Assembly: GCA_964571815.1 (NCBI GenBank)
Contig: CAZNDN010000001.1
Span: 1-64,000, forward strand
DNA: 64,000 bases
Source: CAZNDN01 sp964571815
GTDB lineage: Bacteria > Fibrobacterota > Chitinivibrionia > Chitinivibrionales > WJKA01
Direction: 5' to 3'
Shown: positions 36,078 to 44,585 of the stretch, piece after piece
Position numbering within the stretch: the first letter of the stretch is position 1
Layout: the number at the start of each line of letters is the position of its first letter
The notes under the pieces: generated by a model
What the model saw: the letters and a program-made list of their open reading frames with translations, nothing else
Database searches by the model: none
What the model was told of the DNA's origin: nothing
Translations under genes and position numbers: made by a program

Positions 36078-37059
36078 CATTCTCCTTCGAACCGTTGGTG
36101 GACTCCCGCCCGTCCGGAGACGGTTGCCCCGCGTCCGCGGGTTCATCGACGGGAGGGCGCGTACGTTCAACAAACTGCCGTGCTTCGGTCAGAAGCTTCT
36201 CCAGTGTCCGCACGTCGGGAATCATCCGGGCGAATTTCACCGGGTCGGTGGAAACGAAGAACCATTCCAACTGCCCGCGTTGTTGGTCCTGAAGAGGCGA
36301 GTCGGAGATCCACCGCTGCAGTTCGGTAGTCGTATACTCCGCGGCCGGTATCCCGTATCGCCTCCCCACGTAATGCTTCAGGATATTTGAGAGCGCAAAA
36401 ACGAATTCTCTGGCCAGGCCCTTCTCGACATATCCACGCGACTCCAGTCGATCCAGCGCATCCATGGCTTCCTCATACGGTGGCGGCGGTGGCGGCGGCG
36501 GGGAAGGGGTACGACCGCATCGGCGAAGAAAGCTCAACACGTAGACACCCGAACCCAGCATCCCCGCCCCGAGCAGAAACCAGAGCCACAGCAGCGACGG
36601 TCGCCCGGCCGACTGCTGGGGCTTCAAGCCCTTGAGGTCAACAGTATCCGAAGGAAGTACGGAGTAAACCGCCATTGTTTTCGGCGGGGAAAGGAGCGTA
36701 TCGGTTTGGTTGGACCCGATCAGCAGAAACGGCAGCGACGGTATGGTGCAGGGTTGGGCCGAATACGTCGTGACTACGTAGCGGAAAAGGAGGCTGTCCC
36801 GCCCCTGGACTTCTCTGGTCTCCCTGAACCAGTCCTTAACCACGAACGGCCCGAACCCCTGCTCTGCCGGAGGGGGTTGGATCTCTCCGCCTTCGGCGCC
36901 GACAACCGAGATTACCAGCTCGATCCTGTCCCCGACGGTCAGGCTGTCGCGGCTGACGTGCGTGTGGACGCGAGCGCCCCGGACGGAGGGGGCGCAGACG
37001 GTAACCCACAAAACGGCGGTAAGATACAAGGGTGTGGATAGTCGGCTCACAGCAGCCAC
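36058..37059 (-). CDS. Membrane protein related to BatD/DUF4381, first Bat-associated gene
   Basis: The 333-residue protein has a signal peptide, one Ig-like beta domain ('DSLTVGDRIELVISVVGAEG'), a single membrane helix (about residues 153-178), a run of eight Pro, and a helical cytoplasmic part ('EFVFALSNILKHYVGRRYG') that resembles the tail of BatD. Proteins of this type often stand between moxR-DUF58 and batA. Its start overlaps the DUF445 gene by 13 bases and its end overlaps batA, so the seven genes from DUF445 to batE are probably one transcript. A function in the Bat complex is inferred from position. Confidence 0.75.
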   Translation of the reverse strand: MAAVSRLSTPLYLTAVLWVTVCAPSVRGARVHTHVSRDSLTVGDRIELVISVVGAEGGEIQPPPAEQGFGPFVVKDWFRETREVQGRDSLLFRYVVTTYSAQPCTIPSLPFLLIGSNQTDTLLSPPKTMAVYSVLPSDTVDLKGLKPQQSAGRPSLLWLWFLLGAGMLGSGVYVLSFLRRCGRTPSPPPPPPPPYEEAMDALDRLESRGYVEKGLAREFVFALSNILKHYVGRRYGIPAAEYTTTELQRWISDSPLQDQQRGQLEWFFVSTDPVKFARMIPDVRTLEKLLTEARQFVERTRPPVDEPADAGQPSPDGRESTNGSKENDAAEKS

Positions 37060-37673
37060 CCCAGTTCGATTACGCAGACCTGTACGAGTCCGACCAGAAA
37101 TCCGAGGATTCCACCAAGCCTCTTGATCGCACTCAGCTCTCGTGCCGCAATTGAGTGCACAATCGACTCCAGTTTGTCGAGTTCGAAAGAAGCGATTTTC
37201 TCCTCGACTATTTTCTTGAAATCCACGTTGTCTTCAACTTTCTTCAGCAGCACTTCCATCATCTCCGGCAGCGACTCTTCGACTTCCCTGCTTATCCGCT
37301 GCTTGATCTTCTCCGCTACATCGAGGCTCAGGAAGAGGTCGACCAGTGAGCCCCGGCCGAGATATCGGGTGACCAGGTCGTCGACCCGTGTGCCGACCGC
37401 GGATGCCATTTCGCCGTGGAAGCTTGGAGAGCGAAGGAGGCGTCTGATGTCCCGATGAGAGATAAGTTCGCGCTCGACCGTCTCGCCGATGGTTGCCGCA
37501 AGCTCCGCTCTCCGTTTCGGAATCAGTCCGACGAACGTAAATGGCCCGATCCGCAGGGGGTTCCGGGGACGAAATATCATGCCGACGGCTATCGAGTTGG
37601 TAACCCAGCCGATCAATGCTCCGGTCAGGGGGACGAATCCGAAGAGGGCAATATGAATGTACATAACGTCCAA
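37047..37673 (-). CDS. DUF445-family membrane protein
   Basis: The 208-residue protein shows the DUF445 layout: an N-terminal membrane segment with 'GALIGWVTNSIAVGMIFRP', the motif 'GPFTFVGLIPKRRAELA', a long charged helical middle and a C-terminal hydrophobic segment. Members occur in Bacillus (YheB/YtxA-like) and many didermal bacteria; the function is unknown. A TTG start at 37673 is used because GAGAGG is 8 bases upstream of it; the first in-frame ATG is 37664. It is the first gene of the Bat transcript. Confidence 0.82.
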   Translation of the reverse strand: MDVMYIHIALFGFVPLTGALIGWVTNSIAVGMIFRPRNPLRIGPFTFVGLIPKRRAELAATIGETVERELISHRDIRRLLRSPSFHGEMASAVGTRVDDLVTRYLGRGSLVDLFLSLDVAEKIKQRISREVEESLPEMMEVLLKKVEDNVDFKKIVEEKIASFELDKLESIVHSIAARELSAIKRLGGILGFLVGLVQVCVIELGWLL

Positions 37674-38371
37674 CCGACATGCCTCTCAAGTGTCCTCGGC
37701 AAATGGCCTCAATCCGGCACCTCCTCCGGACAATTCGCGGGAGCGGATGCCGCAGGGGTGTAAAATACATAAGTATCGAGTCGTTTCAGGAGCCCCGCCT
37801 CCGTATTCGGCCGGTGGTCTGCGCCGGAACCGCCTCGGGATGTCCCGCGTCGGCGCAGCGTCCGTTCGAACCGGAACAAACCGTCGTTGCTTCGGTCGCT
37901 CGGGAAAACGCTCAATGAAGGCACCTGGTCATGGCGGAATGCCTGTTGCGAATCCGTGCGAAATGAGCATCGCTGAGGAGCACCCGGACAATAATCTCCG
38001 CCGGGTGAGGGGACCCCGCGGCGACCCCTGCCGCAATGGGTCCACGGTGTCGGTGGAAGTGAAGAAGGGGAAATGCGTATTTTCTTCAGACGGAGAACAG
38101 TCGGGAGAAATGTCGAGGGGGCCCCGCCGGCGGATCGGCGGTCCCCACAAGAGGGCAGTGCCGTCGGAAAGAGGCCCGGGCGGCCGGGCGAGGATGGTGA
38201 GCGGGGAGGAAAGGATTCGGCAACTGCGTGACGCGGGGTTCTTCCGTCCTGAGGCAGGTTGTGAACGGTAGGAAGGTACGCACCGCGGTCGCGGCGGGGT
38301 GGTGATGGGTGGTTTTCTTCCCGGCGAAGGAGCTGGGAGGAGAAGGCCGAAGCCAAAGAAATGGTACTGTA
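37674..38371. other. 698-base region without a recognisable gene
   Basis: No frame on either strand here gives protein-like sequence: the open frames are rich in Arg, Pro, Gly and Ser. The stretch is very GC-rich and full of short inverted repeats (for example around 38115-38148). It holds the upstream region of the Bat transcript (leftward) and of the phosphatase-dGTPase pair (rightward). I looked for RNase P RNA, tmRNA, SRP RNA and tRNA signatures and found none I could defend. Confidence 0.6.
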
Positions 38372-38851
38372 ATGGCTCTGCGCAATTTTTCGTGGGTGTT
38401 ACCGGAGAAGCTGGCCGGTTCCGGTATTCCGGGCGGCTACGACTCGGATCTGGAAGAGTATGTCTCCTCCGATTTGCGGGAGTTGCGCGAGCGGGGAGTT
38501 GATGTGCTGGTGTCTCTTCAGCGCGTGCCCGATGCCTTCGGGGTATTGTGCCGCACGGCGGGCCTGGACTGGCTTCCCTTTCCGATCGAGGATTTCGCGG
38601 CTCCCGCGGATGTGGAAGGGTTCGAGAGGCTTGTGGATGAGTGTGTCGCCCGCATGAACGCGGGCAAGGGGATATGTGCGCATTGTCACGCCGGGGTGGG
38701 GCGCACCGGTCTTTTTCTCGCATGCACGGTGGGGCGTCAACTGGGGCTGGATGCCGATCGGGCGATAGAACGCGTACGAGTAAGCCGTCTGGCACTCGAC
38801 ACGGAGGCTCAGGAGCAATTCGTGCGGCGATTTCTGGACGGTAAGCCGTGA
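38372..38851 (+). CDS. Dual-specificity protein phosphatase-like protein
   Basis: The 159-residue protein has the P-loop 'HCHAGVGRTGLFLACT', that is CX5R with the catalytic Cys, and an upstream Asp in 'PFPIEDFAAP' that can act as general acid. It starts with 'FSWVLPEKLAGSGIPGG', a motif seen in bacterial and eukaryotic DSP (KAP-like) phosphatases. Substrate may be a phosphoprotein, a polyphosphate or an inositol-type compound. ATG 38372 is chosen from this family N-terminus; the ribosome site is weak. It is coupled to the next gene by a GTGA overlap, which suggests a shared role with the HD hydrolase. Confidence 0.85.
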   Translation: MALRNFSWVLPEKLAGSGIPGGYDSDLEEYVSSDLRELRERGVDVLVSLQRVPDAFGVLCRTAGLDWLPFPIEDFAAPADVEGFERLVDECVARMNAGKGICAHCHAGVGRTGLFLACTVGRQLGLDADRAIERVRVSRLALDTEAQEQFVRRFLDGKP

Positions 38852-40014
38852 AACATGAATTCGATGTGACCGCGTTCCTTCTCAGGGAAGAGGAGAAGCT
38901 CAGCCCTTTTGCGGGCAAGAGCAGCGAGTCGCGAGGGAGAATGTACCCCCTGAAACGCGATCCGTTCAGGCTGGAGTTTGCCCGCGATGAAACCAGAGTG
39001 CTTCATTCTCCACCGTTTCGGCGGCTCAAACACAAGACACAGGTCTTCCTCTCGCCCAACAACGATCATATCTGTACGCGCATGGAGCACGTGCTTCACG
39101 TGTCGAGCATCGCTTCCGTAATTGGACGGTGCCTCAATCTTAATATCGACTTGATCAATGCGATTGCCAAGGCACACGATCTGGGTCATCCGCCGTTCGG
39201 TCACGCGGGTGAGCGGAAGCTCAATGAACTGCTTCTTGAGCAGGACGTGCCGAACGGGTTTGCGCACGAGATCCACGGCTTGCGGGTCGTCGACAAGCTG
39301 ACCAACCACGGGGCGGGGCTGAATCTGACCTACGAAGTACGAGACGGAATTGTGACCCATTGCGGCGAGAAGTTCGAACGTGAAGTGAATCCCGACCGAA
39401 CACGGGACCTGTCGGCTCTGGAGGAAATCACCGACCACCACGCGTATCCCGCGACGCTTGAAGGGTGCCTGGTCCGGATGGTAGACAGGATTGCTTACCT
39501 GGGGCGCGACATGGAGGATGGGATGAAGGCGGGGTTCATCCGCAAGTCCGAGATTCCCCGTGAGGTTGTCAGGGACCTGGGTACCGACAACGGCAAGATA
39601 ATCGGCCGGTTTGTTAACGACACGATCGCACACAGTATCCAGCGGGACGGCATCGCGATGAGCGCCGAGGTTTTCGAACTGATGAATGTGTTGAAGACAT
39701 TCAACTACGATCGTATCTACACGCACCCCGAGGTTGTGCGGAAGGCGCGGAAGTCGGACAAGGTGCTGGAGCTGTTGTACCACGAATTGTGCCGGGTTCT
39801 GGAGGGAACCGGGCGGGGCACGGAGACGTCAATGGTGCAAAATCTCGTGCGTGAAGCACCGTCCATGCAGGTCTTCTTCCGTTTCATCAAGAACTCCAAC
39901 TACACCGAAGACACCCCTGCCTGGCGGATCGTCACCGATTACATTGCGGGCATGACCGATCTTTTCGCACAACGTACGTACGTTGAACTCTTTCTTCCGA
40001 CGCCTGTCGTTTGA
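38848..40014 (+). CDS. dgt: dGTP triphosphohydrolase-like HD protein
   Basis: The 388-residue protein carries the HD metal site 'CTRMEHVLHVSSIAS' and 'AKAHDLGHPPFGHAGE', and the dGTPase block 'RRLKHKTQVFLSPNNDHI', the class of deoxynucleotide triphosphohydrolases (Dgt/SAMHD1-like) that split dNTP to nucleoside and triphosphate. The GTG start overlaps the phosphatase stop (GTGA), so the two are translated together. Homologues influence mutation rates and phage defence in some bacteria; here no defence genes are adjacent. Assignment to 'dgt' is by family, not by proven substrate. Confidence 0.9.
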   Translation: MKHEFDVTAFLLREEEKLSPFAGKSSESRGRMYPLKRDPFRLEFARDETRVLHSPPFRRLKHKTQVFLSPNNDHICTRMEHVLHVSSIASVIGRCLNLNIDLINAIAKAHDLGHPPFGHAGERKLNELLLEQDVPNGFAHEIHGLRVVDKLTNHGAGLNLTYEVRDGIVTHCGEKFEREVNPDRTRDLSALEEITDHHAYPATLEGCLVRMVDRIAYLGRDMEDGMKAGFIRKSEIPREVVRDLGTDNGKIIGRFVNDTIAHSIQRDGIAMSAEVFELMNVLKTFNYDRIYTHPEVVRKARKSDKVLELLYHELCRVLEGTGRGTETSMVQNLVREAPSMQVFFRFIKNSNYTEDTPAWRIVTDYIAGMTDLFAQRTYVELFLPTPVV

Positions 40015-40037
40015 ACAACGCTGAGAGGCGCGAGACT

Positions 40038-40310
40038 ATGCACCGACACAGAAAGGATCAGCGGAAGAGGGGAGCGGGCGGAGGCGGCCGTCTGGGGGTG
40101 CTGTGGTATTCGTTCTGGCATCCTCCGGACATAGCCTGCCCCCGCTGCGGCAACAGGGGATGCGATTACTACGATCCCTTCTTCTTCAGCCCCCTGCGAA
40201 CGCTGGGGGGGCGAAGGCGGATCAAGTGCCGGGAATGCCGGTTCGTGTGGCGTCCGAGCAGCAGAGGCCGGTCCATGCTGGAGACGCTCAACCCCTTTCG
40301 CATTCGGTAA
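40038..40310 (+). CDS. Small zinc-ribbon protein
   Basis: The 90-residue basic protein has the four-Cys ribbon CPRCGNRGC..CREC and aromatic residues around it ('VLWYSFWHPPDIAC', 'DYYDPFFFSP'). I do not recognise a family. It starts at ATG 40038, preceded by GAGAGG, 24 bases after the dGTPase gene, and is followed after 42 bases by vgrG, so it could belong to either unit. The cluster of Trp and Phe suggests contact with a membrane or nucleic acid, but this is guesswork. Confidence 0.6.
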   Translation: MHRHRKDQRKRGAGGGGRLGVLWYSFWHPPDIACPRCGNRGCDYYDPFFFSPLRTLGGRRRIKCRECRFVWRPSSRGRSMLETLNPFRIR

Positions 40311-40352
40311 GTAACCTTCGAGAATACCCGGCCGGAACCAGGGGAGGCAGGA

Positions 40353-42500
40353 ATGAATGTATCGAAAGCCAACAGAGCGCAGTTTTATTTCTTCTGTGCC
40401 GGGCAGAAGCCCGAGACGTTCGAAGTGATGAATTTTTCGGGCACGGATCGAGTCTCCTGGCCGTACGAATTCGACGTCACGCTGTTGTCGAAGAAGGTCG
40501 ATGTTCCCGTCCAGGAAGTAGTCGCTTCCCGGGCGACACTGATGATTAATCGGGGCGGGGAGTTCTATCCCTACTCCGGCGTCGTATCCGAGTTTTCGTT
40601 TGTCGACCAAACCACCGACTACTGCGTCTATCGTGCTTCGCTGGTACCGCGATTGTGGCTGTTGAGCCTCAATTTCAGGACCCGTATTTTCCAGAAGATG
40701 AGTGTGATGGATATTGTTCGTGAAGTACTGGATGCCGGCGGCCTGAGTGACTACCACGACTTTCGGGTTGACGGCTCATCGTATCCGCAACGTGAATACG
40801 TAGTGCAGTACCGGGAGACGGACTTGAATTTCATCTCCCGGCTCCTTGAGGAAAGCGGCGCCTGGTACTTTTTCCGCGAGCAGCCGCTGTTGGAGGAGGA
40901 GGTTGATGGAAGCACGGGGAGTGAGAAGTTGATTGTCACCGACAAGAGTTCGGAGTTTGAATTCGTACCGGTGGAGTCGAGCCTTCCGTACCGATCACGT
41001 TCGGGAATGGTGGAGCGCGTTGATGAAGATCATCGTGAGCATGTATTCCGCATGGAAGTCGATTCGCGCGCCGTGGCTTCGTCGGTGCGACTCAAGGGCT
41101 ACAACTATCGCACGCCCGAGGTGGATCTTCTGGGCGAGAAGCCCGTGCAGCCGGGCAGCGGAGGAATGCACTATGAGTTCGGGGGCAGCATGGCCGACAC
41201 CGGTCAGGCTCAGCGGGCAGCCCGGGTTGTCTCGGAGCGTGCAGCCTGCATGCAGTCGAGTTGCCGCGGCTCAAGTACCTGCCGAGGGATGCGGGCGGGG
41301 AGCCGCTTCAGTGTTGAAGACCACGCCCGGGCCGATTTCAACGGGGAATTTCTCGCGGTGCGGGTTCAGCACAGCGGGAGCCATTTTCAGGGGGAAGAAG
41401 GTCTACAGAGCAGTTCTTACACGAATCAGTTCACGGCCGTAAGTGCCGATCGCGCACAATCGTACCGTCCCCCGCGCCGTGCTCTGAGGCCCAGCGTGCC
41501 GGGCGTCCTGACCGCACGGATCGAGGCCGACGGTTCACCGTACGCGGCACTGGACGATATGGGCCGCTACAAGGTCCGCATGCTCTTTGATACATCGGAC
41601 CGGAAGAATTACGATGCTTCCAAGTACGTTCGCCTGGCCCAGTTCTACAGCGGGCCCAATTACGGGGCGCACTTTCCCTCCCATGAAGGGGCGGAGATGG
41701 TTATCGGGTGTGTTGACGGCGATCCCGACAAACCCATGGGCATCGGTACCGTTCCCAACGCCAACACGTCCTCACCGGTCAAGAGCGCCAACAAGGAGAA
41801 GAGTGTCATTCGAACCGCGGCGGGTAATGAACTGATACTCGACGACCTTGACGGCAAAGAGAAAATCGTGCTCGCCACGCCCGGAGGTAATGCCGCGGAA
41901 CTCAACGATGAGCATAAGCGGTGCGGAGTGAAGACCGCCGACGGCAATACGCTGGTGCTGGACGACACCAACGAACATACGCGTATGGATACACACGGGC
42001 ATACGATCACGGCCAGTTACAAGGGGGGCGAAGAGGGGATCGTTCTGGCGACGGCAGGCGGGCACGTGATCAAGGTGGACGACGCCAACAAGCTGATAAC
42101 CATTCAGACCGGCGGGGGACACGGGGTTGAACTCAGCGACAACAACAAGACCATTACCCTGAAGGACAGCGCGGGGAAGAATACCGTTACGCTCGATGGA
42201 GGAGGGGGGCTGACACTGGACTCGCAAGGGAAGATCGAGATCACCGCCGCTCAGGATCTGGTAATCGATGCCGCGAACGTGAAAGTTTCCTCCCGGGCCG
42301 CGACCGAGGTGTCGGCGGGAACCGACTGCACGCTGAAGGGTATGAACGTTGAGGCGAAGGGCTCGATGGGGGCGACGGTCGAAGGCGGCATGAGCGCGTC
42401 GTTCAAGGGCGGCACTACGGCGAAGCTGGAAGGGGCCATGGTTGATGTTGCCGGGTCGGCCAAGACCGCGGTCAAGGGCGGTATTGTGATGATCAACTGA
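40353..42500 (+). CDS. vgrG: Type VI secretion tip protein VgrG
   Basis: The 715-residue protein has the gp27-like base ('FSGTDRVSWPYEFDVTLLSK', 'YRETDLNFISRLLEESGAWY'), the gp5-like OB segment ('PGVLTARIEADGSP', 'DMGRYKVRMLFDTSD', 'GAEMVIGCVDGDPDKPMGIG') and a long needle of short beta repeats from about residue 490 to the end ('TADGNTLVLDDTNE', 'KTITLKDSAGKNTVTLDG'). It would trimerise and cap the Hcp tube, carrying PAAR and effectors. It is followed by a PAAR gene and two small genes, but no sheath, baseplate or ClpV gene is present, so the island must work with machinery encoded elsewhere. GGGGAGG stands 5 bases upstream of the ATG. Confidence 0.93.
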   Translation: MNVSKANRAQFYFFCAGQKPETFEVMNFSGTDRVSWPYEFDVTLLSKKVDVPVQEVVASRATLMINRGGEFYPYSGVVSEFSFVDQTTDYCVYRASLVPRLWLLSLNFRTRIFQKMSVMDIVREVLDAGGLSDYHDFRVDGSSYPQREYVVQYRETDLNFISRLLEESGAWYFFREQPLLEEEVDGSTGSEKLIVTDKSSEFEFVPVESSLPYRSRSGMVERVDEDHREHVFRMEVDSRAVASSVRLKGYNYRTPEVDLLGEKPVQPGSGGMHYEFGGSMADTGQAQRAARVVSERAACMQSSCRGSSTCRGMRAGSRFSVEDHARADFNGEFLAVRVQHSGSHFQGEEGLQSSSYTNQFTAVSADRAQSYRPPRRALRPSVPGVLTARIEADGSPYAALDDMGRYKVRMLFDTSDRKNYDASKYVRLAQFYSGPNYGAHFPSHEGAEMVIGCVDGDPDKPMGIGTVPNANTSSPVKSANKEKSVIRTAAGNELILDDLDGKEKIVLATPGGNAAELNDEHKRCGVKTADGNTLVLDDTNEHTRMDTHGHTITASYKGGEEGIVLATAGGHVIKVDDANKLITIQTGGGHGVELSDNNKTITLKDSAGKNTVTLDGGGGLTLDSQGKIEITAAQDLVIDAANVKVSSRAATEVSAGTDCTLKGMNVEAKGSMGATVEGGMSASFKGGTTAKLEGAMVDVAGSAKTAVKGGIVMIN

Positions 42501-42586
42501 TCATTTCGGCCGGCAAGAGCGGACATGGTTTCCCGGGGAGGCGTGAGGGACGGTTGTGACGTGCATGCATTGCGTGAGGAGGTGAG

Positions 42587-43696
42587 ATGGGGCAGCCGGC
42601 TGCTCGAATAGGCGATGCTACTGTCCACGGCGGCACGATCACCGTGGGTTGTCCGACGGTATTGATCGGCGGTATGCCGGCAGCCCGCATGGGCGACATG
42701 CATGTCTGTCCCATGGTGACGCCGGCGACACCTCCAATTCCTCATATCGGTGGACCGATTGTCAAGGGCAGCACCGGTGTGTTGATCGGCGGCATGCCGG
42801 CGGCCCGGATGGGTGACCTGGCGGTGTGTACCGGCCCTCCCGACAGCATTATCCTGGGGTGCATGACCGTTCTGATCGGCGAGACCATGGCCGGCGGCGC
42901 CGGTGGGGGAGCGGGCGCCGGAGCGGGCGCCGGCGGAGGAAGCGCGGTGATCGGAGCGATAACATCCGCTCGAATCGCCGGGGGGGATACGCAGGCCGCG
43001 ACTGTCGACACCCATTCACTCGACATCTCGATTCAGGACAAAGAAGGCAAGCCCGTGGGGGGTGTCGGTTACGACTTGACCGGCCCCGGCGGGACACACG
43101 AGTCGGGCGTGCTCGGCGGTCGTATCAAGCGAAACGGTGTGGAAGCAGGTAGTTACAGCGTGGCACTCAAGGGAATTTTCGGGGCCGAGTGGTCCAGACC
43201 GGCCGCCAGGGCAGGTGAGGATATTCGGATGAAGGTGGAGACTGCCGGCATTGAATCGGGGACCCCGGTTCATTTCGAGGTGTGGGAGCGGAATGTGAAG
43301 CAGCCCGACAGATCCGTGGGTATGTGCGAAGCGGAAATCCGCAACGACACGGCGGAAGGTACGTGGCAATGGACGTTCGAGGAAGATCCTTTACCCGAAG
43401 ACGACCTGGTGCGCGACGAACGGCCGCCGCTGTATGATCCCCAATGCTACTTCGTGGTCAAGGCGGGCGGTTTCGAAGCCCGATCGGGAATGCTCGGCTG
43501 CAGGGAGAGTATCGAACTGCACCTGGAGGACGAAGAGGGAGAGCCGATCAAGAACACCCGCTTTCGTGTACATCTCTCGAATGGAGAGATCCGGGAAGGA
43601 ACACTTGATTCCAGTGGCTGTGCGAAGGTCGACAACGTCCCGCCGGGCGGCTGGTCCGTGGAATTTCCCGAGTATGCCGATGTTGAAGATGTATAG
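42587..43696 (+). CDS. PAAR-domain spike tip protein with Ig/transthyretin-like extensions
   Basis: The 369-residue protein starts with a PAAR domain (residues 1-100) with three copies of the PAAR motif (PAARIGDATVHGG; PAARMGDMHVC; PAARMGDLAVC), followed by a Gly/Ala-rich hinge (about 104-128). Then come two Ig- or transthyretin-like beta domains: one begins 'LDISIQDKEGKPVGGVGYDL' and the other 'ELHLEDEEGEPIKNTRFRVH', both ending in a 'PPGGWSVEF'-like strand. I see no toxin motif, so it may be an adaptor that loads other cargo and not itself an effector. It lies between vgrG and two small genes that are probably its partners. Confidence 0.88.
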   Translation: MGQPAARIGDATVHGGTITVGCPTVLIGGMPAARMGDMHVCPMVTPATPPIPHIGGPIVKGSTGVLIGGMPAARMGDLAVCTGPPDSIILGCMTVLIGETMAGGAGGGAGAGAGAGGGSAVIGAITSARIAGGDTQAATVDTHSLDISIQDKEGKPVGGVGYDLTGPGGTHESGVLGGRIKRNGVEAGSYSVALKGIFGAEWSRPAARAGEDIRMKVETAGIESGTPVHFEVWERNVKQPDRSVGMCEAEIRNDTAEGTWQWTFEEDPLPEDDLVRDERPPLYDPQCYFVVKAGGFEARSGMLGCRESIELHLEDEEGEPIKNTRFRVHLSNGEIREGTLDSSGCAKVDNVPPGGWSVEFPEYADVEDV

Positions 43697-43723
43697 GGGC
43701 GTGGTGCCCGGAGGATTCCGGCT

Positions 43724-44086
43724 ATGACTACCCGCGGAGCGACGTTTCTCAAGAGAAAAGTCCGTACCTTCAGTCCCGTGCCTCCCGGCCATATCTCGGT
43801 GGTTCTGCTGAGCAACTCGGGCCGGGTGCCGCTTGCGGGCGTGAAGTATCGCATCAAGGTTTCTCCGGATTGCACGCTCAGCGGAACGACCTCCACGGCG
43901 GGGCTTATCTCCCATTCACCTGTCCCCCGGGGGGTCTACGGTATGGAAGTGGAGGGCGTGGTCGGGGAAGTCCTTGTTCCGGCGTTTCCTCGCGAGGTCA
44001 TGCGTCCTCTGGTTGACAAGAACGGCGACAATATTGTTCCCAATCTGGAGGATGCGAATCACTACGACTGCTCCTGTGCGCCGTAG
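43724..44086 (+). CDS. Small Ig/transthyretin-like protein of the VgrG-PAAR island
   Basis: The 120-residue protein has one beta domain with the same pattern as the PAAR protein's extensions ('HISVVLLSNSGRVPLAGVKY' then 'GLISHSPVPRGVYGMEVEG'), followed by a 35-residue tail with 'DKNGDNIVPNLEDANHYDC' and a final Cys-Ser-Cys. No signal peptide is present. It may be a cut-out copy of the PAAR extension that binds the spike or a cargo. GGAGG is 9 bases upstream. The family is not recognised. Confidence 0.65.
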   Translation: MTTRGATFLKRKVRTFSPVPPGHISVVLLSNSGRVPLAGVKYRIKVSPDCTLSGTTSTAGLISHSPVPRGVYGMEVEGVVGEVLVPAFPREVMRPLVDKNGDNIVPNLEDANHYDCSCAP

Positions 44087-44130
44087 CGCACGACCTTTTC
44101 ATCATGACAGCAACCACGGAGTGAAATCCC

Positions 44131-44577
44131 ATGGCGGGCGACAGTACCAACCGGCTTTTTGCCTTGAATCTACCCGAAGGATGGACTGATACCACGGTAT
44201 ACACGTTCGAGGGGCCTGACGACTCGGGGGTCCGGCACAATCTGGTGGTGAGCGTGACCCCGCTGGAGAAGGACATCGGGGTTGTCCAATTCGCAAAGTC
44301 GCAATTGGAGCTTTCGACGCAGGCTCTGCCGGGTCTGGAAATAACCGGCCAATCGGAGTCGTCCCTTCCGTCGGGCGTCCCGGCCTATATTGTCGTATAC
44401 CGATTCACCTCGGCCGAGAACACCACGGTGTACCAGAAACAATACTACGTCAAGGTGGGCGAGCGGGGGTATACGTTCACCGCTACCTTTTCGAAGAAGA
44501 CGCTGAGGACAGTTGCCGCCGAGGTGGACCGGATTGTCGGGGGATTCAGGGAAATCGATCCCGAGACGCTCCCGTGA
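44131..44577 (+). CDS. DcrB/DUF1795-like protein, possible Eag-type T6SS chaperone
   Basis: The 148-residue protein shows the DUF1795/DcrB fold: 'FALNLPEGWTDTTVYTFEGP', 'NLVVSVTPLEKDIGVVQFAK' and the closing 'TFSKKTLRTVAAEVDRIVGGF'. Proteins of this fold next to VgrG/PAAR genes are Eag chaperones that hold effectors before loading. It lacks a signal peptide, in line with a cytoplasmic chaperone. Its gene ends 8 bases before the convergent gltD stop. The link to the PAAR protein is inferred from synteny. Confidence 0.8.
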   Translation: MAGDSTNRLFALNLPEGWTDTTVYTFEGPDDSGVRHNLVVSVTPLEKDIGVVQFAKSQLELSTQALPGLEITGQSESSLPSGVPAYIVVYRFTSAENTTVYQKQYYVKVGERGYTFTATFSKKTLRTVAAEVDRIVGGFREIDPETLP

Positions 44578-44585
44578 GAATGCCC

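Noticed and set aside
38190..38260. GAGGAAAG in a GC-rich non-coding stretch, considered as RNase P RNA
   Set aside because: The bases that must follow, the second conserved block and the 3' ACAGAA element are not found on either strand.
37657..38271. 204-codon plus-strand frame and a 215-codon minus-strand frame in the gene-free stretch
   Set aside because: Both products are Arg/Pro/Gly/Ser-rich without hydrophobic core or motif, and neither has a ribosome site.
40353..42500. VgrG considered as part of a prophage or contractile phage tail
   Set aside because: No capsid, terminase, integrase or tail tube genes are nearby; the PAAR and DcrB-like neighbours fit T6SS better.
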